A DNA stretch of 64,000 nucleotides, from NCBI RefSeq assembly GCF_001894985.1, contig NZ_BCXG01000024.1, positions 1 through 64,000 on the forward strand, in the 5' to 3' direction. This DNA is from Rhodococcus tukisamuensis NBRC 100609. Its GTDB lineage: Bacteria > Actinomycetota > Actinomycetes > Mycobacteriales > Mycobacteriaceae. Each line of letters begins with the position of its first letter. Positions within the stretch are counted from its first letter, which is position 1. A program made the translations under genes and the position numbers. Below the pieces are notes generated by a model. It searched no databases. It was not told where the DNA came from and saw nothing but the letters and a program-made list of their open reading frames with translations. This document shows, piece after piece, positions 25,052 to 33,250 of the stretch.

Positions 25052-25228
25052 GCGAGAACACCGCCACTTATCGCCGCGAGTCACAACAGTGTGCTCACGG
25101 CGGTGAGTGTCCCAGAACTCACTGACAGGTCCCGGTTTTGGGACTCGAGCAATGGGACACGTTTTTGGGACACTCGAGGCGCTGGTCGCCGGACTGTGAC
25201 TCGCGGCGATATGTGGCGGTGTTCTTGC
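25052..25228. repeat. Inverted pair of the 34-bp dispersed repeat around a GGGACA-rich site
   Basis: Copy R2 (25052-25085, ending GAGTCACA) and copy R3 (25195-25228, starting TGTGACTC) face each other. The 109 bp between contain several GTCCC/GGGAC motifs in both directions (TGTCCCAG; GGTCCCGG; GGGACACG; GGGACACTC), resembling a resolvase res site or a repressor array. No gene is present. Confidence 0.6.
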
Positions 25229-25300
25229 GTGGCCAGCTGGCGGTTCTGTGATGGGAGTAGTCGACGGTGAATGCGTGACCGTCGTCGGATACCGGTACAA

Positions 25301-26323
25301 CTAGCGCCGGTTCGGTTCGGGCCGACGCACATCTGGCTGCCCGACCACTGGGTCGTTCGGATGCAAACGTCGCTGCAAGAGTGAGAGACCCTCGGGATGG
25401 AGAGTTCCACGGAAGACGTGGCAGGCCCAGTCGAAGTCGGCAGTGGACCACGCGGCGGCCGCTTCCCCGTACCAGGCGAGGTTCCAAGGTTCGCTCGACC
25501 GTGGGCGTCGGGCCATGTATCCGTCGCCTTCGCCGCCGCCGAAACCTGCGCTGAACGCGCCGGTCGCCTCGTCATCGATCCTGATCCACTGGGGGGTCAA
25601 ATCGTGGAGGACGGGGACGTGTAGGTCTGCGGCGGAAACGTTCTCGCGGAACCAGTCGTAGGTCTGTCGGCGCCTGGTCTCGGCCGCGGCCACCATCTTC
25701 CCCCGGGAGTCGTCGTCGGTCTCGATAGGCCCGTTCCAGGTGAAGACGGCGGGGTCGGCCGGAGCGCCGAATGTTGCCTGTTCGAACGCCGCTCCGTCGA
25801 TTCCGTCACCGGTGTGCTCGGCGAGTACCGCGCCGGAGTCGGCGTCGACGATCAGTCGCACGGACGGTTTGTCAGGTCTGCGCGGAGCCAGCTCAACGGA
25901 CCAGCATGGGCGGCCGAGGAACTCGACGTCCTCGACGGGGCGGGTTGGGCGGGCATAGTTCCCCCGTACCCAGTGCCCGGTCGGTGGTGTGATCAACAAC
26001 TGTTTGCCCGGGCCCGCGATATGCACACGTTCGAGGGGGGTCCGTCGTGGCCGTGACGGGTCATCATGGAAGTGCCACGCCGTTTCCCCGTCAGTGAGGA
26101 ATACCAGTTCGCCGGTTAGCGCCTCTACGCGCGTCTTCCGGCCGGCCCGGATCACCCGGACACCATCGGGGTCAAGTCCCACGACCACGGGTTTCTCGCC
26201 GTAGCTGATGGTGGGCACCTTGATGGGTTCGTCGGAGTTGTGATGGGTCCGCACGATTCCATCGACTGGGGTCGTGGGGCCGTCGACCATTGTGACGAGA
26301 ACTTGTATCCAGGCAGTAGTCAT
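25301..26323 (-). CDS. Hypothetical protein, possible LolA/RseB-like fold
   Basis: A 340-residue protein. The middle has EFLGRPCWSVELAP then RLIVDADSGAVLAE, the pattern of beta-rich LolA/MucB-type domains, though without a signal peptide. The C-terminal third is acidic and Trp-rich. AAGGA precedes the ATG by 5 nt. Divergent from nothing obvious; its downstream edge touches the GGGACA-rich site. Function not assigned. Confidence 0.55.
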   Translation of the reverse strand: MTTAWIQVLVTMVDGPTTPVDGIVRTHHNSDEPIKVPTISYGEKPVVVGLDPDGVRVIRAGRKTRVEALTGELVFLTDGETAWHFHDDPSRPRRTPLERVHIAGPGKQLLITPPTGHWVRGNYARPTRPVEDVEFLGRPCWSVELAPRRPDKPSVRLIVDADSGAVLAEHTGDGIDGAAFEQATFGAPADPAVFTWNGPIETDDDSRGKMVAAAETRRRQTYDWFRENVSAADLHVPVLHDLTPQWIRIDDEATGAFSAGFGGGEGDGYMARRPRSSEPWNLAWYGEAAAAWSTADFDWACHVFRGTLHPEGLSLLQRRLHPNDPVVGQPDVRRPEPNRR

Positions 26324-26478
26324 ATTGTCCTTACCCTTTGTGCTACCGAGTCATATTGTGCGCAAAGCCTCTTAGTTGAGCAGCAAACGGGAGTCGTTGA
26401 CGCTTGGCGAGTCACACAGCCGATGGTCGCCGCCATCCGAGGTCGTCCTGAAATCGTTCGTTTCCCGGACATGAAAGG

Positions 26479-26580
26479 GTGCCGCGATCACCTTCTCCAC
26501 ACAACCGACGTCGTCGAAACCGCCGACAGCACCCCTCGTCGTTGGCACCACCTGACGCCGCCACATCGCCGCGAGTCACA
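26479..26580 (+). repeat. Long dispersed repeat copy R4 (left bracket)
   Basis: From GTGCCGCGATCACC through CGACGTCGTCGAAACCGCC to GCCGCGAGTCACA. The first 80 bp match, in reverse orientation, 28859-28938; R4 lacks an 11-bp piece present in R6. Together they bracket 26581-28824. Confidence 0.75.
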
Positions 26581-26669
26581 GCGGAGGGCCTCATAAGGAA
26601 ACGATTTTCGGTCGAGTTAGTCGACAAAAGATAACGATGGGTTTCCGACACGGATTGTGACTTACGGAT

Positions 26670-26903
26670 CTAGACGCCGCCCGAGCCGGCACCGCCACCG
26701 CCCGAACTGAAAGATAATATCGGTCCACGAGTCCCGTCCGGATGCCGCGGCGAGAGGCAGGAGTAGTCGCTGGGCTTCCGGTCCCCCATGAGGTCGCAGA
26801 GATTCAACCGTCGAATCCAAGACCTGATTCGACCTCGCATCCCGGCAGGTCGTTCAACGAACCCGACTCCGGGGATCGGTTCCGATCGCACGTAGTGCTC
26901 CAT
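26670..26903 (-). CDS. Possible small protein with Gly-rich tail
   Basis: Seventy-seven residues, basic N-terminal half and a Gly/Ser-rich end (FSSGGGGAGSGGV). A longer start at 26954 is open. No domain and no convincing ribosome site; kept because the frame ends cleanly in a gene-free interval. Confidence 0.3.
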   Translation of the reverse strand: MEHYVRSEPIPGVGFVERPAGMRGRIRSWIRRLNLCDLMGDRKPSDYSCLSPRHPDGTRGPILSFSSGGGGAGSGGV

Positions 26904-27010
26904 ACCTGATGGTAGCTCCCGCTCCCTGTTCGACGGGACCCGCGATCCGTGCACGGCCGGATTGGGAAGAGCCGTTGGTGCATCCCTCCTTTAGAACGCC
27001 AAGGAACGAC

Positions 27011-27044
27011 GCGAGAACGCCGCCATCTATTGCCGCGAGTCACA
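27011..27044 (+). repeat. 34-bp dispersed repeat copy R5
   Basis: GCGAGAACGCCGCCATC then TATTGCCGCGAGTCACA. One of seven copies (12668, 25052, 25195 minus, 26556, 27011, 28825 minus, 34086), all in non-coding DNA. This one lies 94 bp before a duplicated membrane-peptide gene. Confidence 0.75.
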
Positions 27045-27137
27045 GGCGACGTCGCGGGAAACTGGCAGTGCACAACTTCCAGGCATGTTGGTTGGTACCG
27101 TGCTTGCGCACGCAGGGAGGGGCTGCATAGGGGGGAA

Positions 27138-27278
27138 ATGGCAGGTGTTATCGCGGTTATCGTCGGGTTCTTCATCATCCTGAGCCTGGCAGTTGCAGTG
27201 ATGGAACGGCTGGACCGGCGAGATGGCGGGGATCCCAATGAGCTGGATCCAGGTCCGCCTGTTTCGATCGACGACTGA
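27138..27278 (+). CDS. 46-residue single-pass membrane protein (copy 1)
   Basis: MAGVIAVIVGFFIILSLAVA forms one transmembrane helix, followed by MERLDRRDGG and an acidic tail ending PPVSIDD. GGGGGA lies just before ATG. A second copy at 37726-37866 on the other strand differs at only a few positions and shares the upstream sequence (TTGGTACCGT; GCATAGGGGGGAAATGG), so gene and promoter were duplicated together. Function unknown; orientation probably tail-in. Confidence 0.7.
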   Translation: MAGVIAVIVGFFIILSLAVAVMERLDRRDGGDPNELDPGPPVSIDD

Positions 27279-27422
27279 GGCTCGGTAGCTCAGTCGGCAG
27301 ACGTCATGCTGCCGCGAGGGAAGCGACGGCTCGCACCGTCTTGTCTTTGTTGATCTGGGGAATGTTGTTGACATATCGGATGTCTAACCATGGTTCGACG
27401 CCGGCGCCGATAGCTTTGCGTA

Positions 27423-28010
27423 GTGACGGTTGAGGCGAACTGGGCCCGGATCATCCGCTGGTGCGAGCAACATGCCCCCGCGACCGCAGCGAACCTGTTG
27501 CCACCTGCCAAACCGGCAGATATTCGCGCCGCTGAGACTGCCACCGGCAGGGTCTGGTCTGAACAGTTGCGCCAGTGGTTCAGACTGCACGACGGCAGCC
27601 AGCCCGGCTTCCCGCTCTATATGCTCCCCAGATTCGCACCGATCTCCGCCGCGGCCGCCGCTGATGTTCACGGACGGATGACTCAGCTATGGCAGGACAT
27701 GACCGACGATCTCGGCGGAAGTGAGATGTTGATGGCTGCGCCCGCAGGCGAGGAAGCCGGGACCTACCTACCTGCCTATATCCCGATCGGCGAGGACGGC
27801 GCCGGCGACTACCTCGTGATCGACACCCGCTCCGGGGACCGCCAGGACTGCGTGGTCGACTTCTTCGGGGAGGGCGTCGAAACCCTGACGTGGGACTCGA
27901 TCGAGGCCATGCTCGACTCCACTGCGACGGCGCTCGAGCAGGGAACGGACTGCGAGGGGTGGGTGCCGGTCATCGAGGATGGTCTACTCCGTTGGGACTT
28001 TCGGCCGTAG
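27423..28010 (+). CDS. SMI1/KNR4 (SUKH) family protein
   Basis: A 195-residue soluble protein with the SUKH pattern: IRAAETATGRVWSEQLRQWF, then LHDGSQPGF, and later YIPIGEDGAGDYLVIDT with VVDFFGEG. SUKH proteins commonly serve as immunity proteins against contact-dependent or secreted toxins. The toxin is not adjacent, so it may be an orphan immunity gene. GTG start. It lies inside the segment bracketed by the inverted 100-bp repeats. Confidence 0.85.
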   Translation: MTVEANWARIIRWCEQHAPATAANLLPPAKPADIRAAETATGRVWSEQLRQWFRLHDGSQPGFPLYMLPRFAPISAAAAADVHGRMTQLWQDMTDDLGGSEMLMAAPAGEEAGTYLPAYIPIGEDGAGDYLVIDTRSGDRQDCVVDFFGEGVETLTWDSIEAMLDSTATALEQGTDCEGWVPVIEDGLLRWDFRP

Positions 28011-28192
28011 CGCCCCGATCAGGCGAAGAACCCTCTTGGTGCCAATTCAACTATCAGCTCGGGTCATAACCGATACGTCCACCATTCGAGGCGTCCATCA
28101 ATCGTTCGTTTCCCGGACACGAATTGGGCTGGCCGGCTGGAGGATGCCCGAACTGATAGCCAGGGGCACGTACATCCAAGGAGAATCAATTG

Positions 28193-28483
28193 ATGGAAAC
28201 CTTCTTTTTCGGTGCGATCGCAATCGCGGTGCTGGTCGGACTGGACCAGGCGGGACTGTGGGCCGAGCGAAGAGGGTGGGTGTACTGGCGCAAGGGCAAA
28301 CGTGGGGATGCGGGAGGCGGCATGTTGGGTGTCATGGACGAACTCCTCTCGCCCGCGAAGAGTCACACTCTCGAGGAGATTGCCAACAAGCAGCACGGTC
28401 GAGTCGACGTAACCGTTGGAGACGGCGGATGGGTCGATCTCGATGGTGGTCGGGCGCACTTGCCGGCGGTTGGTCGGCAGTAG
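28193..28483 (+). CDS. DUF6191-like small membrane-anchored protein
   Basis: A 96-residue protein: N-terminal hydrophobic helix (FFFGAIAIAVLVGLDQAG), then MLGVMDELLSPAKSHTLEE, the pattern of actinobacterial DUF6191 proteins, and a short polar end. AAGGAGA lies 9 nt before ATG. Function unknown. Neighbour of the SUKH gene in the bracketed segment. Confidence 0.7.
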   Translation: METFFFGAIAIAVLVGLDQAGLWAERRGWVYWRKGKRGDAGGGMLGVMDELLSPAKSHTLEEIANKQHGRVDVTVGDGGWVDLDGGRAHLPAVGRQ

Positions 28484-28595
28484 AAGGCTCCAGGTGCGTG
28501 GACGTTGCAAACCGCGGGTGTCTCCGTTCGTAACTTTCGACAGTTCATCAATCGGTCGGTTCTCGGACGTGGAGAGCGGCGCTGTCGCCGCCTCG

Positions 28596-28820
28596 TCAGT
28601 TGAGAGTTTGCTCGTCGGTTGTCAGGAGCACAGTGCCGAAGAGCTTTCCGTCGATCCATGTGATGGAGTGCGAGATGGAGACGACAACCTGGCCCTCGGC
28701 TTGCCAGGCGAGAGTGGCCGCAGTCGAGGCATGATTCGCCAGATCCACCGTCAGCTTCGCGAGGTCGTCGTAGGGACCGAGCTGGATGGTCGAGATTTCG
28801 TAGCTGTGGTCGGCGCTCAC
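28596..28820 (-). CDS. Small hypothetical protein
   Basis: Seventy-four residues with an ordered, soluble look (LGPYDDLAKLTVDLANHAST; VVVSISHSITWIDGKLFG). GTG start directly next to repeat copy R6, which may supply its upstream region. No family recognised and no clear ribosome site. Confidence 0.45.
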   Translation of the reverse strand: MSADHSYEISTIQLGPYDDLAKLTVDLANHASTAATLAWQAEGQVVVSISHSITWIDGKLFGTVLLTTDEQTLN

Positions 28821-28824
28821 AGAT

Positions 28825-28938
28825 TGTGACTCGCGGCGAGAGATGGCGGCGTTCTCGCGGCGTCAGGTGGCGCCAACGACGAGGGTGGTGCGGGCGGTTT
28901 CGACGACGTCGGTGGTGTGGAGAAGGTGATCGCGGCAC
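28825..28938 (-). repeat. Long dispersed repeat copy R6 (right bracket)
   Basis: Starts TGTGACTCGCGGCGAG and continues, in reverse orientation, through the same 80-bp extension found at 26479. It contains the 34-bp unit in full (28825-28858). The interval 28939-29113 after it has no other feature. Confidence 0.75.
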
Positions 28939-29113
28939 ACGCATCACCCGACTCGATCAGAATCCACTAGTCCACGCCGAACACGCTACGGGCGACCCCG
29001 ACCAGATGATTCATGATCTGGCCGACCTGTCGCGGACGTAGGCTGACAGCATCCTTCGGCCGGCATCGGTGTTCGTGACCGGGCGCGGGCCACCAGGGCT
29101 GGGAGGTCCGTCG

Positions 29114-29527
29114 ATGAGACAACGTCACCGTCTACGCCGAGCATCCATCGTCGCCGGTGCCGGCGCAGCACTGCTCTTCGCGGCACAACCAGCCGCCGCC
29201 GCGCCGACCGACACCGTCTTTCCTATCCCCGTGGTGTGGATCGGGCCGTCTGCCACCTACCTCTCCAATGGGGACATTGAATACGTGACGGCCAGCACCG
29301 ACCCGGCGATGCCAGGCGTCACCCGATTCACCGGGACCCCCTATGCGGTTCATTGGCGAAATCTCTCGACCGGCGCAGCCGATACCGTGCTCGTCGAATG
29401 GCCGAGTGTCGAAGTCCACACCGGGTCCGGAACCGTGGTTGCCACCGTCACGCCGCCGGACTACCTGCTCGCCGAGTACTCGGGACTCACCCTCCTGACC
29501 GGCGCCGGCGCCTGGGCGGTCCCCTGA
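29114..29527 (+). CDS. Secreted protein (137 aa)
   Basis: Sec signal peptide (RQRHRLRRASIVAGAGAALL, cut after AAAA). The mature part is 105-110 residues, beta-rich, without Cys (VVWIGPSATYLSNGDIEY; HWRNLSTGAADTVLVEW). GGGAGG lies 7 nt before the ATG at 29114. The phrase HWRNLSTGAA resembles HWLNLSSGAA in the secreted protein at 30259, so the two are probably paralogues flanking the small Cys/Trp peptides. Confidence 0.75.
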   Translation: MRQRHRLRRASIVAGAGAALLFAAQPAAAAPTDTVFPIPVVWIGPSATYLSNGDIEYVTASTDPAMPGVTRFTGTPYAVHWRNLSTGAADTVLVEWPSVEVHTGSGTVVATVTPPDYLLAEYSGLTLLTGAGAWAVP

Positions 29528-29538
29528 CCGAGAAGCTA

Positions 29539-29592
29539 GTGATCACCAGTAGTCCCGCCCTCGGATGCGACTTCGGCGGGCACTGCCCGTAG
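29539..29592 (+). CDS. Possible 17-residue peptide with two Cys
   Basis: GTG start after GAGAAG, giving VITSSPALGCDFGGHCP. The same DNA recurs at 29762-29820, where an extra C breaks the frame. Its shortness makes it doubtful as a gene; it may instead be a structured leader repeated before each of the next two peptides. Confidence 0.25.
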   Translation: MITSSPALGCDFGGHCP

Positions 29593-29610
29593 CACCCGGA
29601 GTTGATGAAG

Positions 29611-29721
29611 ATGGACTTCCCATTGATCTACTGGCTACTTCCACCGCCCTTGTTCTCGGAGTGGACCCGTCAATGGATCGTCGACAACTGGCCGTGCTGG
29701 GCTGGCGGATACTGCCACTGA
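29611..29721 (+). CDS. Trp-rich 36-residue peptide
   Basis: MDFPLIYWLLPPPLFSEWTR, then IVDNWPCWAGGYCH. Five Trp and two Cys near the C-terminus. GGAG lies upstream. It aligns in its first half with the next peptide (MD..., W-LL, P-x-P/A). No signal peptide. Possibly a membrane-active or cell-wall peptide. Confidence 0.5.
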   Translation: MDFPLIYWLLPPPLFSEWTRQWIVDNWPCWAGGYCH

Positions 29722-29761
29722 AAACCGTTGGGAGGTACTACCGAAACTGACAGGTTCCTTG

Positions 29762-29820
29762 GAGAAACTGGTAATCGCCAGCAGTCCCCGCCCTCGGATT
29801 TGACTTCGGCGAACACTTCC
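29762..29820. repeat. Second copy of a 59-bp direct repeat
   Basis: Matches 29530-29588 (GAGAAACTGGTAATCGCC; CGCCCTCGGATT; GACTTCGGCG). Each copy precedes a short Cys-ending peptide gene, so the unit leader-plus-peptide was duplicated. Confidence 0.7.
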
Positions 29821-29846
29821 GTAACCAACCCCGAGAGGTGATCCAA

Positions 29847-29939
29847 ATGGACCGGACCTTCTGGCTCTTGTGGATACCAGCACCCATCCTGGAGAAGCTT
29901 CTGCCAGCTCTCCCTTGTTACTTCAACGGGAACTGCTAG
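29847..29939 (+). CDS. Trp/Cys 30-residue peptide
   Basis: MDRTFWLLWIPAPILEKLLP, then ALPCYFNGNC. GAGAGG lies 8 nt before ATG. Homologous in layout to the peptide at 29611. The following TGAGCC-ATGAC-GGCTCA hairpin (29948-29964) may end the transcript. The rest up to 30258 shows only another GC-rich hairpin (GGGGC-AAA-GCCCC). Confidence 0.5.
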   Translation: MDRTFWLLWIPAPILEKLLPALPCYFNGNC

Positions 29940-30258
29940 AACTTGGAGCGGCTGAGCCATGACGGCTCATGCACCCGATCGACGTCGTCGACCAGGGCCA
30001 CAATCCCAAACGGCTGGGCCCCCGATATCGACCCAACCCGCCACGTGACTGGTCGGGCTGGGGCAAAGCCCCGTTAGTTGTTGGTAACCACGAAGCCCTT
30101 GCCGGCAGGGAACTGGCTAGCGGGAGACTTGATCCTATTGGGCACCGGGATAGATTCGCGTCGGGTTGTCGCCCGTGATCCCGCAGGTCAAGCCTGTCGA
30201 CTGTGACGGGCGGTAGTAGAGTGACCGAACCTGGCCCCGACTGTTCTTGGAGGTCGCC

Positions 30259-30690
30259 ATGATCGATTTCATTCGCCGATCGGTCGCCTGCGCGGCCATC
30301 GTGGCCGGTTCGGTTCTGGCGACGGCGGCCGCCGCCTCCGCCGCGGTCACCGTTCCGTTCCAGGTCAACCCCGCGCCGTTCGGAAACCCGAACGGCAGCT
30401 TCGACGCTCCCGCGGTCCGCTGCGTGGCCGTGGTCGGCGAGCAGCCTGGGACGGTGACGATCACCGGCTCGGAGGAAGGCAGACGGCAAGGCAGATGGGC
30501 GTGCCAAGTCCGGGGCGACGTGCACTGGCTGAACCTGTCGAGCGGAGCCGCCGGCTCCGCCCGGATGTCGCTCGCCCAGTACGGCTACCCGGCGGCAATC
30601 CTGCCGACCGGGACCGGGCAGGTCGTCCTCACTGTCATACCCGAACCCGGCACGACCACACCGGGCTTCGTAACCGCCTACGTTCCGTAG
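30259..30690 (+). CDS. Secreted protein (143 aa)
   Basis: Sec signal peptide (FIRRSVACAAIVAGSVLA, cut after AASA). The mature part has Cys residues in VRCVAVV and WACQVRG. GGAGG lies 6 nt before ATG. Shares HW(L/R)NLS(S/T)GAA with the protein at 29114. Function unknown; such small secreted domains recur across this island. Confidence 0.75.
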   Translation: MIDFIRRSVACAAIVAGSVLATAAAASAAVTVPFQVNPAPFGNPNGSFDAPAVRCVAVVGEQPGTVTITGSEEGRRQGRWACQVRGDVHWLNLSSGAAGSARMSLAQYGYPAAILPTGTGQVVLTVIPEPGTTTPGFVTAYVP

Positions 30691-30943
30691 ACGACGGCCC
30701 CGCGGCCCGGGGAGGGCGCGCGGGTCTCCCGCCACCAAGTGGTCGCCGGCTTCGTCGATTTCTGACGCCACGCAGGTGCCTTCGTCGTTTGGAGGTGTCC
30801 TGTTTGACGACCGTCAACCAGCACACCCGAAACCGGTTCGGGACTCGATCTCATGCAGGGGAGACGCACGCAAGCGTAGGCCTGTTTAACCGTCCTGCAT
30901 GTGGGTCCTGGATAGGCAGTCTATGCCGCACTAAGGTCCTCTC

Positions 30944-31525
30944 GTGTCCGGAATCTTGGTGGGGTATGCCCGATGCTCAACTCAGGGGCAGGATCTGCGA
31001 GCGCAGCGCACAGCCCTCAAACGTCTCGGCGTCGAGCCGGAGCGGATCTACACCGACAAGGGATTCACCGGACGCAACCGCGACCGGCCCGGTCTACGGG
31101 AAGCGTTGGCTGCGTGCCGGGCCGGCGACACCCTGATCGTGGCGAAGCTGGATCGGCTCGGGCGCTCCGCCGTTGACCTACGGTCGATCGCCGACGAGCT
31201 CGAAGGGAAGGGCCCCCGGCTGAGCATCGGCGGCTCGATCCACGACCCGGCCGACCCGACGGGGAAGCTGTTCTTCGGGATGCTGTCGTTGATGGCCGAG
31301 TTCGAGTCGGACCTCATCCGGGCCCGGACCCGTGAGGGCATGGCCGAGGCCAAGAAGGCCGGCCGCCTCAAGCGCAAGCAACCCAAGCTGTCCGCCCTGC
31401 AACGCAAACGCCTGCTCGCGGACTACGACTCGGGCGACTACTCCGCCGGCCAACTCTGCGAGATCAGCGGCCTGTCCCGCTCGGCGATGTACGCGACACT
31501 GCAACGGGCCCGCGACGAGTCCTGA
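30944..31525 (+). CDS. Serine recombinase of the resolvase/invertase family
   Basis: A 193-residue small serine recombinase, complete. The catalytic region is VGYARCSTQGQDL (Arg and nucleophilic Ser), then TLIVAKLDRLGRS and the E-helix LFFGMLSLMAEFESDLIRAR, ending with a helix-turn-helix (SAGQLCEISGLSRSAMYATL). It cuts and rejoins DNA through a 5'-phosphoserine link. GTG start. Fragments of a close relative flank the TIR gene at 33955 and 35182. Confidence 0.93.
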   Translation: MSGILVGYARCSTQGQDLRAQRTALKRLGVEPERIYTDKGFTGRNRDRPGLREALAACRAGDTLIVAKLDRLGRSAVDLRSIADELEGKGPRLSIGGSIHDPADPTGKLFFGMLSLMAEFESDLIRARTREGMAEAKKAGRLKRKQPKLSALQRKRLLADYDSGDYSAGQLCEISGLSRSAMYATLQRARDES

Positions 31526-31640
31526 TCGCGGCGGCGACATCGCAGGACGCGCCAGGGCGCAAGCGAGGGGCCGGCCCAGCCGGATCCACCAGATGTGACC
31601 AACGCGGTCGCAGCCGGCGAGCATGGAAGCGAGGTGACTC

Positions 31641-31823
31641 GTGACCGACAGCGGGTTGACCGAACGCGAACGGCAGCAAGCGATGAGCCGGTTCGCCGTA
31701 CTGCGACCTCACCTGGAAGACGGTGTGCCGCTGACCCGCGCCGCGGCCGCGGCAGGCACTCCACTGCGGACCGCGCAACGGCCACGTGATGCGGAAGCTC
31801 GATGCGGACAACGGCTAACGTGA
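31641..31823 (+). pseudogene. N-terminal remnant of an IS481/Mu-type integrase
   Basis: LTERERQQAMSRFAVLRPHL, EDGVPLTRAAAAAG, TPLRTAQR is the usual start of this transposase group. The frame then ends after 60 codons, with the helix-turn-helix cut off. No other part of the element is present nearby. Confidence 0.65.
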
Positions 31824-31862
31824 GGACACGTTCTCGCGCCTTCCCCGACCAAGGAGTCCGAC

Positions 31863-32291
31863 ATGGCCCTGCCGATTCCCTCCGGACGGCGTACCGGTGC
31901 CTTTCTCGCTCTGGCCGCTGCAACGGTTCTGATCGGCTCGGCCCCCGCCGGTGCCGAGCCCGCCACCCCGTCGATTCCTCGCGGCTCCCTCGTGATCGTC
32001 AACGACGTGCTCGGTCCGGAGGACCCCGGCTTCTGGAACCCCGATGTCCCGGGAACCCGCGTTCTGACTCCGGTCGAGCCCGGGGTGGAGGTGTTGTGCG
32101 CAAGCGGATTCGAGCCGACGCCCGGGTGCTCGACACTCGACATGCGCGACTGGTCCTCGCCGCAGCGGGACCTCGTGTTCGTCGACGTCCCCGTGATTGG
32201 ACGGCCACCACTGCGCGTGTGGATGGACATCATCCCCCGCTTGGATGAAGGCCCCCTGGGTCATCTGATGGAACGCCTTTTCGCTCGTTGA
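31863..32291 (+). CDS. Secreted protein (142 aa)
   Basis: AAGGAG before ATG. Signal peptide RTGAFLALAAATVLIGSAP, cut near AGA-EP. Mature part about 110 residues with a Cys pair (VEVLCASGF; TPGCSTLD). No family recognised. Stands alone between an integrase remnant and the end of the sigma-factor operon. Confidence 0.7.
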   Translation: MALPIPSGRRTGAFLALAAATVLIGSAPAGAEPATPSIPRGSLVIVNDVLGPEDPGFWNPDVPGTRVLTPVEPGVEVLCASGFEPTPGCSTLDMRDWSSPQRDLVFVDVPVIGRPPLRVWMDIIPRLDEGPLGHLMERLFAR

Positions 32292-32530
32292 CACCGGGCC
32301 ACCATGCCGCAGTATTTAGCCAGTCGGCTGCGCGGATGTCCGAAGTTGTCCGCATCGGGTTCAGGTCCGTCGGGCCCGGAGGACCACCCCGCGCAGTCGT
32401 GGTCAACGTAGGTGGCAACTGTGCAGTCACCGGCGACCGGCTTCAGCCCGCCCGCGTCGGACCCGGGGCTGGTCGCTGACCGCAAAGGCCCCAGACTGAC
32501 CACCTCGCCCTGTATGCGTGTTTGGTGAGA

Positions 32531-33250
32531 TCACCCGGTTCGACCGATGACGTTCCCGTTGGCGTCGTACCCGACGAGGGTCGCCATCGGCATTCCGTCC
32601 GGCATCGGGAACCATCCGAAGAAGCGACCTTCTACCAGCATCGTAGGGAACACTTCGCCGCTGCTGGTGTGGAGTTCGGCTCGGACGGCCTCGCCTGCGG
32701 CGGCGTCGTAGGTGAAATAGGTAAGACTGCCTGACGTTCCCACCTCACCTCCGGCGCCCTGGCCAAACGGGCCAGTGTCGACGGCCGGGCGGCAGTAGTT
32801 CATGAGTTTGGTGAAGTTCGCCGGCCCCGCCTGCTCGGTATCTGCGGCCGATTCGAATACAGGAGCGACACATCTCGTGCCGTCAGTACCTTGTGCGACG
32901 AACACGCTCATGACGGTTCCATCCGGGCCTGGGATGGCGGCGATCCGCTCGGCGGCGGCGGGGTTGACCCCGCTGCTGTCTGGGTAGGTCAACCAGCCCG
33001 AGTATGCATCGGTGAAGGCCTTCGGCATCAACCCTGTGGCAGCGGCGACTCCGACGCCTCCCGCTGCGGTGATCGCCGCGACGACAGCGATCGCGCCGGC
33101 TCTCCGGCGACGCGCTACAGGAACCACGGGATCGGTGGAGGTTGCCATGATGCGATCGCGCGCGGTTACTTGCAGATGGTTCGGCCACAGCTCGTCGATG
33201 TGGGCATCTGGCCGAATCTGTTCAAGGGTGGTCAGCAGGTTTCTGGTCAT
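32531..33250 (-). CDS. Membrane-anchored partner of the ECF sigma factor
   Basis: A 239-residue protein: short cytoplasmic N-terminus (TTLEQIRPDAHIDELWP), one transmembrane helix (AGAIAVVAAITAAGGVGVAA) and an extracytoplasmic domain ending in VGYDANGNVIGRTG. Start ATG at 33250 with AGGAG; it overlaps the sigma-factor stop in ATGA. The layout matches the membrane partners that follow many actinobacterial ECF sigma genes and may act as regulator or target. A classical zinc-binding anti-sigma motif is not visible. Confidence 0.75.
   Translation of the reverse strand: MTRNLLTTLEQIRPDAHIDELWPNHLQVTARDRIMATSTDPVVPVARRRRAGAIAVVAAITAAGGVGVAAATGLMPKAFTDAYSGWLTYPDSSGVNPAAAERIAAIPGPDGTVMSVFVAQGTDGTRCVAPVFESAADTEQAGPANFTKLMNYCRPAVDTGPFGQGAGGEVGTSGSLTYFTYDAAAGEAVRAELHTSSGEVFPTMLVEGRFFGWFPMPDGMPMATLVGYDANGNVIGRTG

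Noticed and set aside
27281-27340. tRNA-like sequence (GGCTCGGTAGCTCAGTCGGCAG)
   Set aside because: Resembles a tRNA 5' half, but no anticodon stem or T-arm follows, so it is not a tRNA gene; at most a remnant.
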